A stretch of DNA of 50,464 bases from Chitinophagaceae bacterium (GTDB lineage Bacteria > Bacteroidota > Bacteroidia > Chitinophagales > Chitinophagaceae), in contig CANICR010000003.1 of the NCBI GenBank assembly GCA_947466405.1, forward strand, positions 1 through 50,464, written 5' to 3'. The stretch's first letter is position 1. Each line of letters starts with the position of its first letter. Of this stretch, positions 20,127 to 29,648 are shown in pieces. The position numbers were made by a program, and so were the translations under genes. The notes beneath the pieces are model-generated. The model saw only the letters and a program-made list of their open reading frames with translations. It did not search any database and was not told where the DNA came from.

Positions 20127-20648
20127 ATGCCAATAATATTCCCCGTAAATGGAGCGCACCCAGCATTTGGAGAAAACTGTTTTATTGCCCCTAATGCTAC
20201 AATTGTAGGAGATGTAATCATGGGAGATCAATGTAGTGTATGGTTTAATGCAGTAATCAGAGGAGATGTGAATAGTATAACAATGGGGAATAAGGTAAAT
20301 GTACAAGACGGCGCAGTGATTCATTGCACTTTTGAAAAAACAAAAACAGTTATAAAAAACAATGTTAGCATAGGCCATAATGCCATCGTACATGGATGTA
20401 CGATAGAGGATAATGTGCTGATTGGAATGGGTGCCATATTGATGGACAATGTAGTTGTAGGAAGTAATAGTATTATAGCAGCCGGTGCGGTAGTTTTAGA
20501 AAATACCATTATTGAATCTGGCAGTATTTATGCCGGAATTCCTGCAAAAAAAATAAAAGACATAAGCCAAGACTTAATCAGCGGAGAAATCAATCGAATT
20601 GCTGAAAATTATATAAAATATAGTTCGTGGTTTAAAGATTTGAAGTAA
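20127..20648 (+). CDS. gamma carbonic anhydrase-like hexapeptide repeat protein
   Basis: Left-handed beta-helix hexapeptides; NATIVGDVIMGDQCSVWFNAVIRGD, VNVQDGAVIHC, VSIGHNAIVHGCTI. Confidence 0.93.
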   Translation: MPIIFPVNGAHPAFGENCFIAPNATIVGDVIMGDQCSVWFNAVIRGDVNSITMGNKVNVQDGAVIHCTFEKTKTVIKNNVSIGHNAIVHGCTIEDNVLIGMGAILMDNVVVGSNSIIAAGAVVLENTIIESGSIYAGIPAKKIKDISQDLISGEINRIAENYIKYSSWFKDLK

Positions 20649-20682
20649 GATAAGAAAAAGTAATCGCCCAATATTAATTGAC

Positions 20683-21606
20683 TTAGTAAGGCTTAGATTC
20701 AATGGAATCTAAAATATTTAAATAGCTGACATATCTATCAGCGTCTATGGTGTTGTTGTTGACTGCTTTTTTAATAGCACAATCAGGTTCGTTGATGTGC
20801 ATGCAATTATTAAACTGACAAAGATTCATTATTGACCTCATTTCTGGATAATAGTGTGCCAATTCATTTTTATCAATATCAACCAATCCCATTTCCCTGA
20901 TTCCGGGCGTGTCTATCATTTTCCCGCCAATGGGCAAATCAAACATTTCTGCAAAAGTGGTGGTATGCATTCCTTTTCCGCTTCTTTCACTTACATCCTG
21001 TGTTTTAATATTCAATTCAGGGAATATTTTATTAATGAAGGTAGATTTTCCGACACCAGAATGTCCGCTTAATAAAGTGGTTTTATCTTTTAGTAATGTA
21101 ATTAATTCATCTATACCTTGATTATTTTTTAAGCTGGTTAATAATATTTTATACCCTATTTTTTCATATAGATTTTTAACGTGTTCAATTTTTTCGAGTT
21201 CTTTTTTACCAAATAAATCTATTTTATTGAAAACAATTATAGCAGGAACTTGGTAGGCCTCGGATATTATTAAAAACCGATCAATAAAACCCAAAGATGT
21301 TTTAGGTTCTTTTAGTGTAGCAAAGAGTAAAGATTGATCAAGGTTAGCAGCTACAATATGATGTTGATTTTTATTGTGTGGCGAAACGCGATTAATATAA
21401 TTTCTTCTTTCATAAATTTCATTAATCACACCACTTTCTATATCTTCTTCATTTTCTACTTCAACGATATCTCCAACAGCAATAGGGTTGGTGGAAGTTA
21501 TATTATCTATTTTAAATTTCCCTTTTATTCTTACATTGAAAGATTCTCCCAGTTTGTTTTTAACTAAGTAACGGCTACCAGTAGATTTATAAACGATTGC
21601 TTGCAT
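20683..21606 (-). CDS. rsgA: ribosome small subunit-dependent GTPase RsgA
   Basis: Circularly permuted GTPase: FNKIDL, LSGHSGVGKSTFIN, DTPGIREMGL, zinc-knuckle region CQFNNCMHINEPDCAIKKAV. Confidence 0.96.
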   Translation of the reverse strand: MQAIVYKSTGSRYLVKNKLGESFNVRIKGKFKIDNITSTNPIAVGDIVEVENEEDIESGVINEIYERRNYINRVSPHNKNQHHIVAANLDQSLLFATLKEPKTSLGFIDRFLIISEAYQVPAIIVFNKIDLFGKKELEKIEHVKNLYEKIGYKILLTSLKNNQGIDELITLLKDKTTLLSGHSGVGKSTFINKIFPELNIKTQDVSERSGKGMHTTTFAEMFDLPIGGKMIDTPGIREMGLVDIDKNELAHYYPEMRSIMNLCQFNNCMHINEPDCAIKKAVNNNTIDADRYVSYLNILDSIESKPY

Positions 21607-21632
21607 AATTTTATTAAAAACGAATAAGAACT

Positions 21633-23312
21633 TTAAAGATATTTTCCAACAATAGGCATTCTTCTTCCTACTCCAAATGCTTTAGAAGAAATTCTTATTA
21701 TTGGACAAAATTGGTTTCTTTTATATTCATTAGCATTAACCATCTTTAAAACTTGATTAACCAGGTCATTTTCATAGCCCATGGACTTTATTTCATCAGG
21801 TCCTTTTGTTTGTTCAATATATTGGAATAGGATATTATCAAGTATAGAATATGCTGGTAAGCTATCACTATCTTTTTGGTTAGGCCTCAATTCTGCGCTT
21901 GGGGGTTTATTTATTATGTTACTAGGAATTATTTCGTTCTTCATATTGATATATTTTGCAAGTTCGTATACTTGTAATTTATAACAATCTCCTAAAACGC
22001 TTATACCGCCAGCCATATCACCATATAGTGTACCATAGCCTGTAGCCAGTTCGCTTTTGTTGGAAGTATTTAATAAAATATAACCAAATTTATTTGCGAC
22101 AGCCATTAATAAATTGCCCCGTGTTCTACTTTGAATATTTTCTTCAGCTACATTAAATGGAAGGGAATTGAAAATTGGTTGAAGCTCGTGAACAAAAGAA
22201 TCATAAATAGAATTAATAGGAAGTATATGGTATGGGTTTTGTAATTTTTTACTCAATTCTACAGCATCTTCAACAGAATGAGCGCTAGAAAAATTTGAGG
22301 GCATTAATAGTGCAAGCACATTTTCTTTACCAAGTGCTTCAACGGCTAAAGCTATTGTTACAGCGCTGTCTATACCTCCGCTGCTTCCAATAATGGCTTT
22401 AGTAAAACCCATTTTTAAAAAGTAATCTTTAATGCCTAAAACAATTGTTTGATAAATTAAATCAATATTAAATGCGGGTTGAAGTTGATTGGGTATTGTT
22501 TCCTTGTTTGAAATGTTTGTTGACTTTTCAAGAATTTCCCCTTCAATATTTCCATTGTCATTAAAAGTAAAAGATTGAAAATCTTCTTTAAATGAGCTTA
22601 ATTGACCAATCAAATTAGCATCTTTATCGAAAGCCAATGATGTTCCATCAAAAACGATTTCAGTTTGACTGCCAACTGTGTTGCAGTATAGCATGGGAAT
22701 TTTATATTTCAGCACATTAGCCTTAATAATTGATTTTCTATCTTCTTCATGAGTATAGTCAAAAGGGGATGCCGATAAATTTATCATCAACGCTGGACTG
22801 TACTTTAAAAGCATATCCATTGGGCATGTAGAATAAAGAGGATGGTTGCCCATATTCCAAATGTCTTCACAAATAGTGACAGCTATTTTCTTTCCTTTAC
22901 ATTCAACAATGTTCCATTCCGAAGCGGGTTCAAAATATCTGTCTTCGTCAAATACATCATAAGTGGGTAAGCAGGTCTTATTGATAATTTGTTTGATGAT
23001 TTTATTTTCAATAAAATAAACTGAATTGTATAGCGACTTTCCTTTTGGATTATTATTTTTTTGAGGAGCGCCTATTAAAACAGCGATATTATCAGATTCG
23101 TTTTTTATTTTTTCGATGGATAGATTGCATTGATGTATAAAATCTTCAAAGTAAAGAAAATCTCTTGGGGGATATCCGCATATGGCTAATTCACTAAATA
23201 CAATTAAATCCGCTTGTATTTCTTTAGCACGTTTAATAGCGCTGATTATTTTATTTGTATTGCTTTCAAAGTTGCCAATGTGGTAATTTTGTTGTGCTAA
23301 AACTATTTGCAT
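21633..23312 (-). CDS. nadE: glutamine-dependent NAD+ synthase
   Basis: N-terminal nitrilase domain (FSELAICGYPPRD, VTICEDIWN) plus synthetase domain (IIGSSGGIDSAVTIALAVEALG, GTLYGDMAGGISVLGD, KPPSAELRPNQKDSDSLP). Confidence 0.97.
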   Translation of the reverse strand: MQIVLAQQNYHIGNFESNTNKIISAIKRAKEIQADLIVFSELAICGYPPRDFLYFEDFIHQCNLSIEKIKNESDNIAVLIGAPQKNNNPKGKSLYNSVYFIENKIIKQIINKTCLPTYDVFDEDRYFEPASEWNIVECKGKKIAVTICEDIWNMGNHPLYSTCPMDMLLKYSPALMINLSASPFDYTHEEDRKSIIKANVLKYKIPMLYCNTVGSQTEIVFDGTSLAFDKDANLIGQLSSFKEDFQSFTFNDNGNIEGEILEKSTNISNKETIPNQLQPAFNIDLIYQTIVLGIKDYFLKMGFTKAIIGSSGGIDSAVTIALAVEALGKENVLALLMPSNFSSAHSVEDAVELSKKLQNPYHILPINSIYDSFVHELQPIFNSLPFNVAEENIQSRTRGNLLMAVANKFGYILLNTSNKSELATGYGTLYGDMAGGISVLGDCYKLQVYELAKYINMKNEIIPSNIINKPPSAELRPNQKDSDSLPAYSILDNILFQYIEQTKGPDEIKSMGYENDLVNQVLKMVNANEYKRNQFCPIIRISSKAFGVGRRMPIVGKYL

Positions 23313-23444
23313 GAGTTCAATTTGTTTTTCTCATCAATGCTTAATTCTTTTTAAAAGAGCAAAGATTTATGGCTTCAATAATAAAATAGTTTATTATAAC
23401 TTTACTCAACTTAAAATATATTATTGTAAAGGTAAATAAATTGT

Positions 23445-24455
23445 ATGCGTTTCATAATAAGTTTAGTAATAGTCGGTCTTTTTTTTTCATGTAATAATCA
23501 GGATAATACTCCAGATGTATCAAATATCAAGATAAATATCATCACTGAGCGGTATGAAAAAGATTTATTTTCAGTAGATTCCAACCATTTAAATAGCGAG
23601 TTGAATTTACTTTTGCAGAAATACCCCACTTTTGGGGTTGCGTTTAATAGCACTATTCTTAATGCTGATCCAATATGGTCCAAAGACACATTAGCCATGT
23701 ATTTAAAAGAGTTCATCAGATCGTATAGAACTGTTTATGATACTGCTGAAAAAATGTATGCTGATTTCTCACCTTATCAAAAAGAGATAACCAACTCACT
23801 TCAGCTATTGAAATATTATTTTCCTGCCTATAAAGCGCCTAATAAAATCATTACATACATAGGTCCAATTGATGGATATGGAGATATCTTAACTGAAGAT
23901 GCCTTTATAATTGGTTTGCATCATCATTTAGGTGCGGAGGCTAGTTTTTATAAATCAATGTGGTTGCTTGAAACCTATCCAGCATACATTATTAGAAGAT
24001 TTGAGCCAGCGTATATTACAATTAACTGTATGAGAAATGTAGTCAACGACCTGATTCCAAGTAGTAGAGAAGATGCCTCTCTTGTTACTCAAATGATTGA
24101 AGAAGGTAAACGGTTGTACATACTGGAAAAATTATTGCCAGATGTTGAAAAAAACAATTTGATTGCTTATTCAGCAAAACAATTATCCGACTGTTATAGT
24201 CATGAAGCACAAATTTGGGATCTTTTTATTCAAAATAATTTGCTTCAAACAATTGACAAGAATATCATCAAAAATTACATAGGTGAAGGTCCTAAAACTC
24301 AGGAGTTAGGGGAGGCGTCTCCTGGAAATATTGGGGCCTTTGTTGGATGGCAGATTGTAAAAAAGTTTATGAAAAACTCCAATAAATTAACATTGAAGGA
24401 GTTAATACAAATGGATGCCGAAACAATCATGCAGGCGGCAAAGTATAAACCTTGA
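23445..24455 (+). CDS. gldB: gliding motility lipoprotein GldB-like
   Basis: Lipoprotein signal (VGLFFSCNN); IERYEKDLF-type start, IGLHHHLGAEASFYKS; next to nadE. Confidence 0.75.
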   Translation: MRFIISLVIVGLFFSCNNQDNTPDVSNIKINIITERYEKDLFSVDSNHLNSELNLLLQKYPTFGVAFNSTILNADPIWSKDTLAMYLKEFIRSYRTVYDTAEKMYADFSPYQKEITNSLQLLKYYFPAYKAPNKIITYIGPIDGYGDILTEDAFIIGLHHHLGAEASFYKSMWLLETYPAYIIRRFEPAYITINCMRNVVNDLIPSSREDASLVTQMIEEGKRLYILEKLLPDVEKNNLIAYSAKQLSDCYSHEAQIWDLFIQNNLLQTIDKNIIKNYIGEGPKTQELGEASPGNIGAFVGWQIVKKFMKNSNKLTLKELIQMDAETIMQAAKYKP

Positions 24456-24456
24456 C

Positions 24457-25575
24457 TTAAGTTAATTGTAATTTATTAAAACTCAATGATGGTTTCTTGC
24501 CAAGCTGTTTCATTACTCTAAAATGAGAGGCAATAGCTTTTCCCATCGTTGGATATTGATTATAAGGCAAATTGAATTCTTTGCATTTTTCCTGAACAAT
24601 AAGGCTAATTGCAGGATAGTGCACATGGCTGACTTTAGGAAATAAATGATGTTCAATTTGGAAATTTAGTCCGCCAACAAACCAGGAAATTATTTTATTG
24701 CTCATGGCAAAATTAGCGGTAGTTTTTATTTGGTGTTCAGCCCAGGCTGTTTCGATGTGTTTATTAGTGTCTAAAGGTACATGTTCAAATTCCGTATTCT
24801 CTACAACATGAGCTAATTGAAAAACAAAGGATAAGGTAATTCCCATAAAAATATGGGAAAGCAAAAATCCCAATAACCATGCTGCCCAACCCCAAAACAT
24901 AATAGGAATAATAATAAAAAAAGTAAGATAATACACTTTGGTTATCCAAAATACCAGGTGATTTTTAAAGCTCATATGCCAAGCTTCTGTGGTGTATATT
25001 TTTCTGCCGAAATATTTAGAAAAGTCCATGAAGAAAATCCAAAATAATGAAGAAAGGGAATAAATAAATGGCATATATATATGCTGAATTTTATGAGCGG
25101 GTACCCATTTTTGACTTTCACATTGTCTAATGATTGGGCTTTTTGCAATATCGTCGTCAATGCCATCAATATTTGTATACGTATGATGAATGATATTATG
25201 TTTCTGTTTCCAGAAAAAAGCATTGGCGCCAAGGCCATTAGAACCTATCAATCCTACCAAATCATTGAGTGTATTATTGGGACTGTAACTACCGTGATTA
25301 GCATCATGCATCACACTAAAACCAATGCATGCGGACAGAAATCCAAATGTAGCGGCCATCAATAGAGCCAACCCAATATGTTGAGTAAGGTAAGGATGTA
25401 ATAACATTAAACACAGATAAATAGAAACAATAGATCCGATCAACACTACAGTTTTGAGATACAGCCTAAAGTCGCCTGTTTTACGGATGTTATTTTTTTT
25501 AAAATAATCATCAACACTAATTTTTAGGGCTTGAAAAAAATGATTATTGTTATTGTTAAAGGTAACTTTTGGCAT
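24457..25575 (-). CDS. fatty acid desaturase (membrane acyl-CoA/acyl-lipid type)
   Basis: Three histidine boxes: HDANHG, HNIIHH, QIEHHLFP. Confidence 0.94.
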   Translation of the reverse strand: MPKVTFNNNNNHFFQALKISVDDYFKKNNIRKTGDFRLYLKTVVLIGSIVSIYLCLMLLHPYLTQHIGLALLMAATFGFLSACIGFSVMHDANHGSYSPNNTLNDLVGLIGSNGLGANAFFWKQKHNIIHHTYTNIDGIDDDIAKSPIIRQCESQKWVPAHKIQHIYMPFIYSLSSLFWIFFMDFSKYFGRKIYTTEAWHMSFKNHLVFWITKVYYLTFFIIIPIMFWGWAAWLLGFLLSHIFMGITLSFVFQLAHVVENTEFEHVPLDTNKHIETAWAEHQIKTTANFAMSNKIISWFVGGLNFQIEHHLFPKVSHVHYPAISLIVQEKCKEFNLPYNQYPTMGKAIASHFRVMKQLGKKPSLSFNKLQLT

Positions 25576-25679
25576 ATTTCATAATTGAATATATCAAAGT
25601 TAATAAAAAAACACAAGGGATTAATATAGTATTAATATTGCGGATCAATTTAACAGGAAATGTAGAATTTGATGTTAAA

Positions 25680-26066
25680 TTAGTTTAATTTAAAAGGGGA
25701 TTCTAAGATAAACTCAGGAATTTCTACAAAAAATAATTGATTGTTTTGTAAATTTTCAAATTGGTAATTTCCGTGCATTTTACCTAATTCGCTTTTGAGA
25801 TTACAGGCACTTATATATTGATAGGCATCAAAAGGATTGATGATTGGTTGAACGCCAACAACGCCTTCGCCTTCAACTTCTTTATGAATACAATTACTAT
25901 CAATGATGAACCAATGCCTCCTTAATAATTTTATAGGGAAATTATTATTATTAGTGATGGTGATTTTATATGAAAATAAAAATTCGCTTTGGACAGGGTT
26001 GCTATATTCTGGTTGATAAGATGTATCTACATCAATTTTTACACCTTCAGAAATTTTTGATATCAT
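25680..26066 (-). CDS. apaG: ApaG family protein
   Basis: Approx. 125-aa ApaG fold: FLFSYKITITNNNNFPIKLLRRHWFIIDSN, EGVVGVQPIINP, MHGNYQF. Confidence 0.92.
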   Translation of the reverse strand: MISKISEGVKIDVDTSYQPEYSNPVQSEFLFSYKITITNNNNFPIKLLRRHWFIIDSNCIHKEVEGEGVVGVQPIINPFDAYQYISACNLKSELGKMHGNYQFENLQNNQLFFVEIPEFILESPFKLN

Positions 26067-26099
26067 ATAGGTAGTTTAATGTAAATTAATGAAAAGAAT

Positions 26100-26438
26100 T
26101 TATATTCTTTTAGATTGTTTAAACCCATTTTTTTGTAACCATAATAAAACTTTATCTCTTTGATCTCCCTGTATCATCATCTCGCCATCTTTGGAAGACC
26201 CGCCAGTTCCGCAAAAGTTTTTTAGTTTTTTCACCATATCTTCTCTTTCAATTTCAGTTCCAATAAATCCATCAATGATTGTCGCCGCTTTTCCAGCCCT
26301 ATGTTTTGTTTCAAGTCGTATTTTTATTTTTTGATTATCGGGGGTACAAGAAAGGCTGTCATCCTGACTTTCGTGATTAAGGTTGAAATCAGGATTAGTA
26401 GAATATACAATACCGGAATAGTTTTTTTTACTTTTCAA
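26100..26438 (-). CDS. SUI1/YciH-like translation initiation factor (eIF1 fold)
   Basis: IRLETKHRAGKAATIIDGFIG, LKNFCGTGGSSKDGEMMIQGDQRDKVLLWLQKNGF. Confidence 0.92.
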   Translation of the reverse strand: MKSKKNYSGIVYSTNPDFNLNHESQDDSLSCTPDNQKIKIRLETKHRAGKAATIIDGFIGTEIEREDMVKKLKNFCGTGGSSKDGEMMIQGDQRDKVLLWLQKNGFKQSKRI

Positions 26439-26449
26439 TTTGCTATTAT

Positions 26450-27301
26450 TTAGATTACTACAGCCTTCAGGCTTAAATCAAGGCTAGAAGCATGATGGAT
26501 AATAGAACCGCATGATATAAAATTTACACCCGTTGATGCATATTTTTCGATATTATCAAAATTGATTCCTCCACTTGCTTCCGTTTCGTATTTTCCATCA
26601 ATAATGATTAGTGCTTCGGCAATCTGTTCGGGTGTAAAATTGTCGAGCATTATTCTGTTGATTTTTCCTATGAGCATCACTTTTTTTACATCATCAATGT
26701 TTCTTGTTTCTACTTCTATTTTTAATTTTTTATTATTAGTCAGAGTATATTGATAGGCGGATTCAATAGCTTTTTCTATAGACCCGCAATAATCTATATG
26801 ATTATCTTTTAGCATAATCATATCATACAATCCAAAACGGTGATTCATACCGCCTCCAATTCTAACGGCCTCTTTTTCGAGCAAACGAAAATTAGGAGTG
26901 GTTTTCCTTGTGTCTAATAATTGGCATTTGTACTCTGAAATTTTCTCTACATATTTGTTGGTTAAAGTGGCAATGCCAGACATTCTTTGCATACAATTCA
27001 GCACAAGCCTTTCGCATTTTAAAATGCTATGAATGGGAGCTAAAACTTCAAAAGCGACTTCACCAGGATATACTTTTGTTCCATCTGGTATCAATATTTT
27101 AATTTCTGCAGAGGGATCTATCTGTGCAAATATTTTTATAGCCACCTCCACCCCAGCCAGTATGCCTGCTTCCTTAATTTTTAGGATAGCTTTTCCTTTT
27201 ACACCCTCCTTAATGCAGCAAAGGGTTGAATGATCTCCGTCACCAAGATCTTCAGCGAGTGCTGTAATAATAAATTGCTGTAATTGAAACAAATCGTCCA
27301 T
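26450..27301 (-). CDS. nadC: nicotinate-nucleotide pyrophosphorylase (carboxylating)
   Basis: EDLGDGDHSTLCC, RMSGIATLT, LLDTRKTTPNFRLLEKEAVRIGGGMNHRFGLYDMIMLKDNHI, EASGGI. ATG at 27301 fits the family start better than the track start at 27328. Confidence 0.96.
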   Translation of the reverse strand: MDDLFQLQQFIITALAEDLGDGDHSTLCCIKEGVKGKAILKIKEAGILAGVEVAIKIFAQIDPSAEIKILIPDGTKVYPGEVAFEVLAPIHSILKCERLVLNCMQRMSGIATLTNKYVEKISEYKCQLLDTRKTTPNFRLLEKEAVRIGGGMNHRFGLYDMIMLKDNHIDYCGSIEKAIESAYQYTLTNNKKLKIEVETRNIDDVKKVMLIGKINRIMLDNFTPEQIAEALIIIDGKYETEASGGINFDNIEKYASTGVNFISCGSIIHHASSLDLSLKAVVI

Positions 27302-27428
27302 GAATGCAAAGCTACGCATTGATTTCAAAAGGCATATACTTTGCCTTTAATATATTTCAAAAAACTGATTAAAATAATAAGAACATTTTCTTGCTATTTC
27401 TTTCCTTTCAAATATTTAGCTTTACATA

Positions 27429-28943
27429 ATGGAAAATAAAAAAGTAATATTAATCATAATGGATGGCTGGGGTATTGGAAAAGATAAAAAAAGCGATGCG
27501 ATTCAGAATGCTCATGTACCTTTTGTTAGTTCATTGTATAAAAATTATCCAAACACGACTTTAACAACCTGTGGTGAAATGGTAGGATTACCTGATGGAC
27601 AGATGGGCAATAGCGAAGTTGGACATTTAAATTTGGGTGCCGGAAGAATAGTCTATCAAGAGCTTCAACGAATTAATGTTTCAATTAAAAATAAAACATT
27701 TCATCAAAACAAAATACTGTTAGATTCAATAAATTATGCAATACAAAATAAAAAAACATTGCATTTAATTGGATTAGTTAGTGATGGAGGTGTTCATTCG
27801 CACATCAATCATTTAAAATCAATTTTGGATGTGTGTGCCGAAAATAAATTAAGTGATGTATTAATTCATGCTTTTACAGATGGTAGAGATACAGATCCTA
27901 AATCTGGAATTAAATTTATAAAAGAGTTGCAAGCGCACATCCACAATACTGTTGGCGAAATTGCTACCATAACGGGTAGGTATTATGCAATGGATCGAGA
28001 TAAAAGATGGGAGCGTATCAAAATAGCGTATGATGGCATGGTAAATGCTTTGGGAACAAACACCAATGATTTTATAAATAGTATCCAAAATGCTTATGAT
28101 CATTCGGTTACTGATGAATTTATCAAGCCATTAATAAATAGCAACATTAAAAAAACAACAATTGAAAAAGAGGATGCGGTATTATGTTTTAATTTCAGAA
28201 CAGACAGGTGTAGAGAAATAACGGAGGTATTAACTCAATCGAGTATGTTAGATTATGGGATGGAAAAAATGAATTTACATTATACAACCATGACACAGTA
28301 TAGTCATTCATTTAAAAATATTCAAGTTATTTTCGAAAACGATGATTTGAAAAATACACTGGGTGAAATCCTGTCTATGAATAACAAAACGCAATTAAGA
28401 ATTGCGGAAACAGAAAAATATCCTCATGTTAGTTTCTTTTTTAGTGGAGGAAGAGAAAATCCATTTACTGGAGAAAAAAGAATTATGATTCCTTCTCCTA
28501 AAGTAGCTACCTATGATTTACAGCCTGCAATGAGTGCGAAAGAAGTGACTACTGCAGTGATTGCTGAAATTGAACAAACTAAACCAGATTTTATATGTTT
28601 AAATTTTGCAAATGCCGACATGGTAGGACATACGGGAGTATGGGATGCGGTTATTAAAGCTGTTGAAACAGTTGATGCCTGTGTAGAAAAAGTGATTACG
28701 GCTTCATTAGCGATAGGGTATACAATTTTTTTAACAGCTGATCATGGAAATGCGGATTATGAGATAAACGATGATGGCACTCCTAATACAGCACACTCAT
28801 TAAATCCTGTGCCTTTTTTCATCATAGATAACGATTGGAAAGGAACAATTAAAAGTGGAAAGCTAGGTGATATTGCTCCTACGATTTTGAAAATGATGCA
28901 ATTGCCTATACCAAAAGAGATGGATGGCGATATTTTAATATAA
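27429..28943 (+). CDS. gpmI: 2,3-bisphosphoglycerate-independent phosphoglycerate mutase
   Basis: LIIMDGWGIG, GLPDGQMGNSEVGHLNLGAGRIVYQ, HAFTDGRDTDP, LTADHGNADYE, AHSLNPVPF. Confidence 0.97.
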   Translation: MENKKVILIIMDGWGIGKDKKSDAIQNAHVPFVSSLYKNYPNTTLTTCGEMVGLPDGQMGNSEVGHLNLGAGRIVYQELQRINVSIKNKTFHQNKILLDSINYAIQNKKTLHLIGLVSDGGVHSHINHLKSILDVCAENKLSDVLIHAFTDGRDTDPKSGIKFIKELQAHIHNTVGEIATITGRYYAMDRDKRWERIKIAYDGMVNALGTNTNDFINSIQNAYDHSVTDEFIKPLINSNIKKTTIEKEDAVLCFNFRTDRCREITEVLTQSSMLDYGMEKMNLHYTTMTQYSHSFKNIQVIFENDDLKNTLGEILSMNNKTQLRIAETEKYPHVSFFFSGGRENPFTGEKRIMIPSPKVATYDLQPAMSAKEVTTAVIAEIEQTKPDFICLNFANADMVGHTGVWDAVIKAVETVDACVEKVITASLAIGYTIFLTADHGNADYEINDDGTPNTAHSLNPVPFFIIDNDWKGTIKSGKLGDIAPTILKMMQLPIPKEMDGDILI

Positions 28944-29060
28944 TAATTGGGCGTAGATTAATAATGTAATTCAATATTGGTTTTAAAATGGGTATTCCAA
29001 CTTTTTTTTAAGTATAAATTTTATCCTTAATTACTCTAGAGAATGTATTAATTTTATGGA

Positions 29061-29642
29061 ATGAAAATTACATTTATTTTTATTATTTTTTCCTTTACTT
29101 TTCTTTCTTGTCATAATACTGATAATACAAAAAATATTAGTGAATCCAACAATAATCAACAAGAAGATACCGTCTTTTTTCCTGTAACGGATTATTTTAA
29201 TGGGCAACTGCTGGGTATCAGGGAAAAAGGAGCTCCGCCAATAAAATATATCACTATTAACAAAAAAACAGATTCGACTTGGTTGAATTTGAATACATTA
29301 GCATTATCTTTTTCCGACTTCCTTTCTCCAGAAATAGATTCAATGAAATTAGCGTCATATTACACAATGAAAAAGTTTTATGATCAAACATTAAACGAAA
29401 TCACACTGACTTATGAAGCCAATAAGCAACTACCGGATAGTATTCCCTGGTTGAGTTGGAATGTTTATATTAATCCTGAAAAAGGTACTATTGACCGCAT
29501 TTATTTATTAAAGCGCGTTTCTCCAATCAATAACCTGCAGTTATTATGGTTGGCTAATAAAAAGTGTAAGATAACTTCTATAATAGAAAAAAATGATACT
29601 GCTTATGTGGACAGAGAGATTAACATATCATGGGATTATTAA
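29061..29642 (+). CDS. hypothetical lipoprotein, 193 aa
   Basis: Lipobox signal FTFLSCHNTDN; no recognised domain; ends 7 bp before uvrC. Confidence 0.7.
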   Translation: MKITFIFIIFSFTFLSCHNTDNTKNISESNNNQQEDTVFFPVTDYFNGQLLGIREKGAPPIKYITINKKTDSTWLNLNTLALSFSDFLSPEIDSMKLASYYTMKKFYDQTLNEITLTYEANKQLPDSIPWLSWNVYINPEKGTIDRIYLLKRVSPINNLQLLWLANKKCKITSIIEKNDTAYVDREINISWDY

Positions 29643-29648
29643 AACAAA

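Noticed and set aside
20097-20393. Reverse 98-aa ORF antisense to the carbonic anhydrase-like gene
   Set aside because: Lies opposite a well-supported hexapeptide-repeat CDS; composition looks like shadow coding.
24972-25365. Extra ORFs on both strands inside the desaturase gene
   Set aside because: All overlap the histidine-box desaturase frame and lack family signatures.
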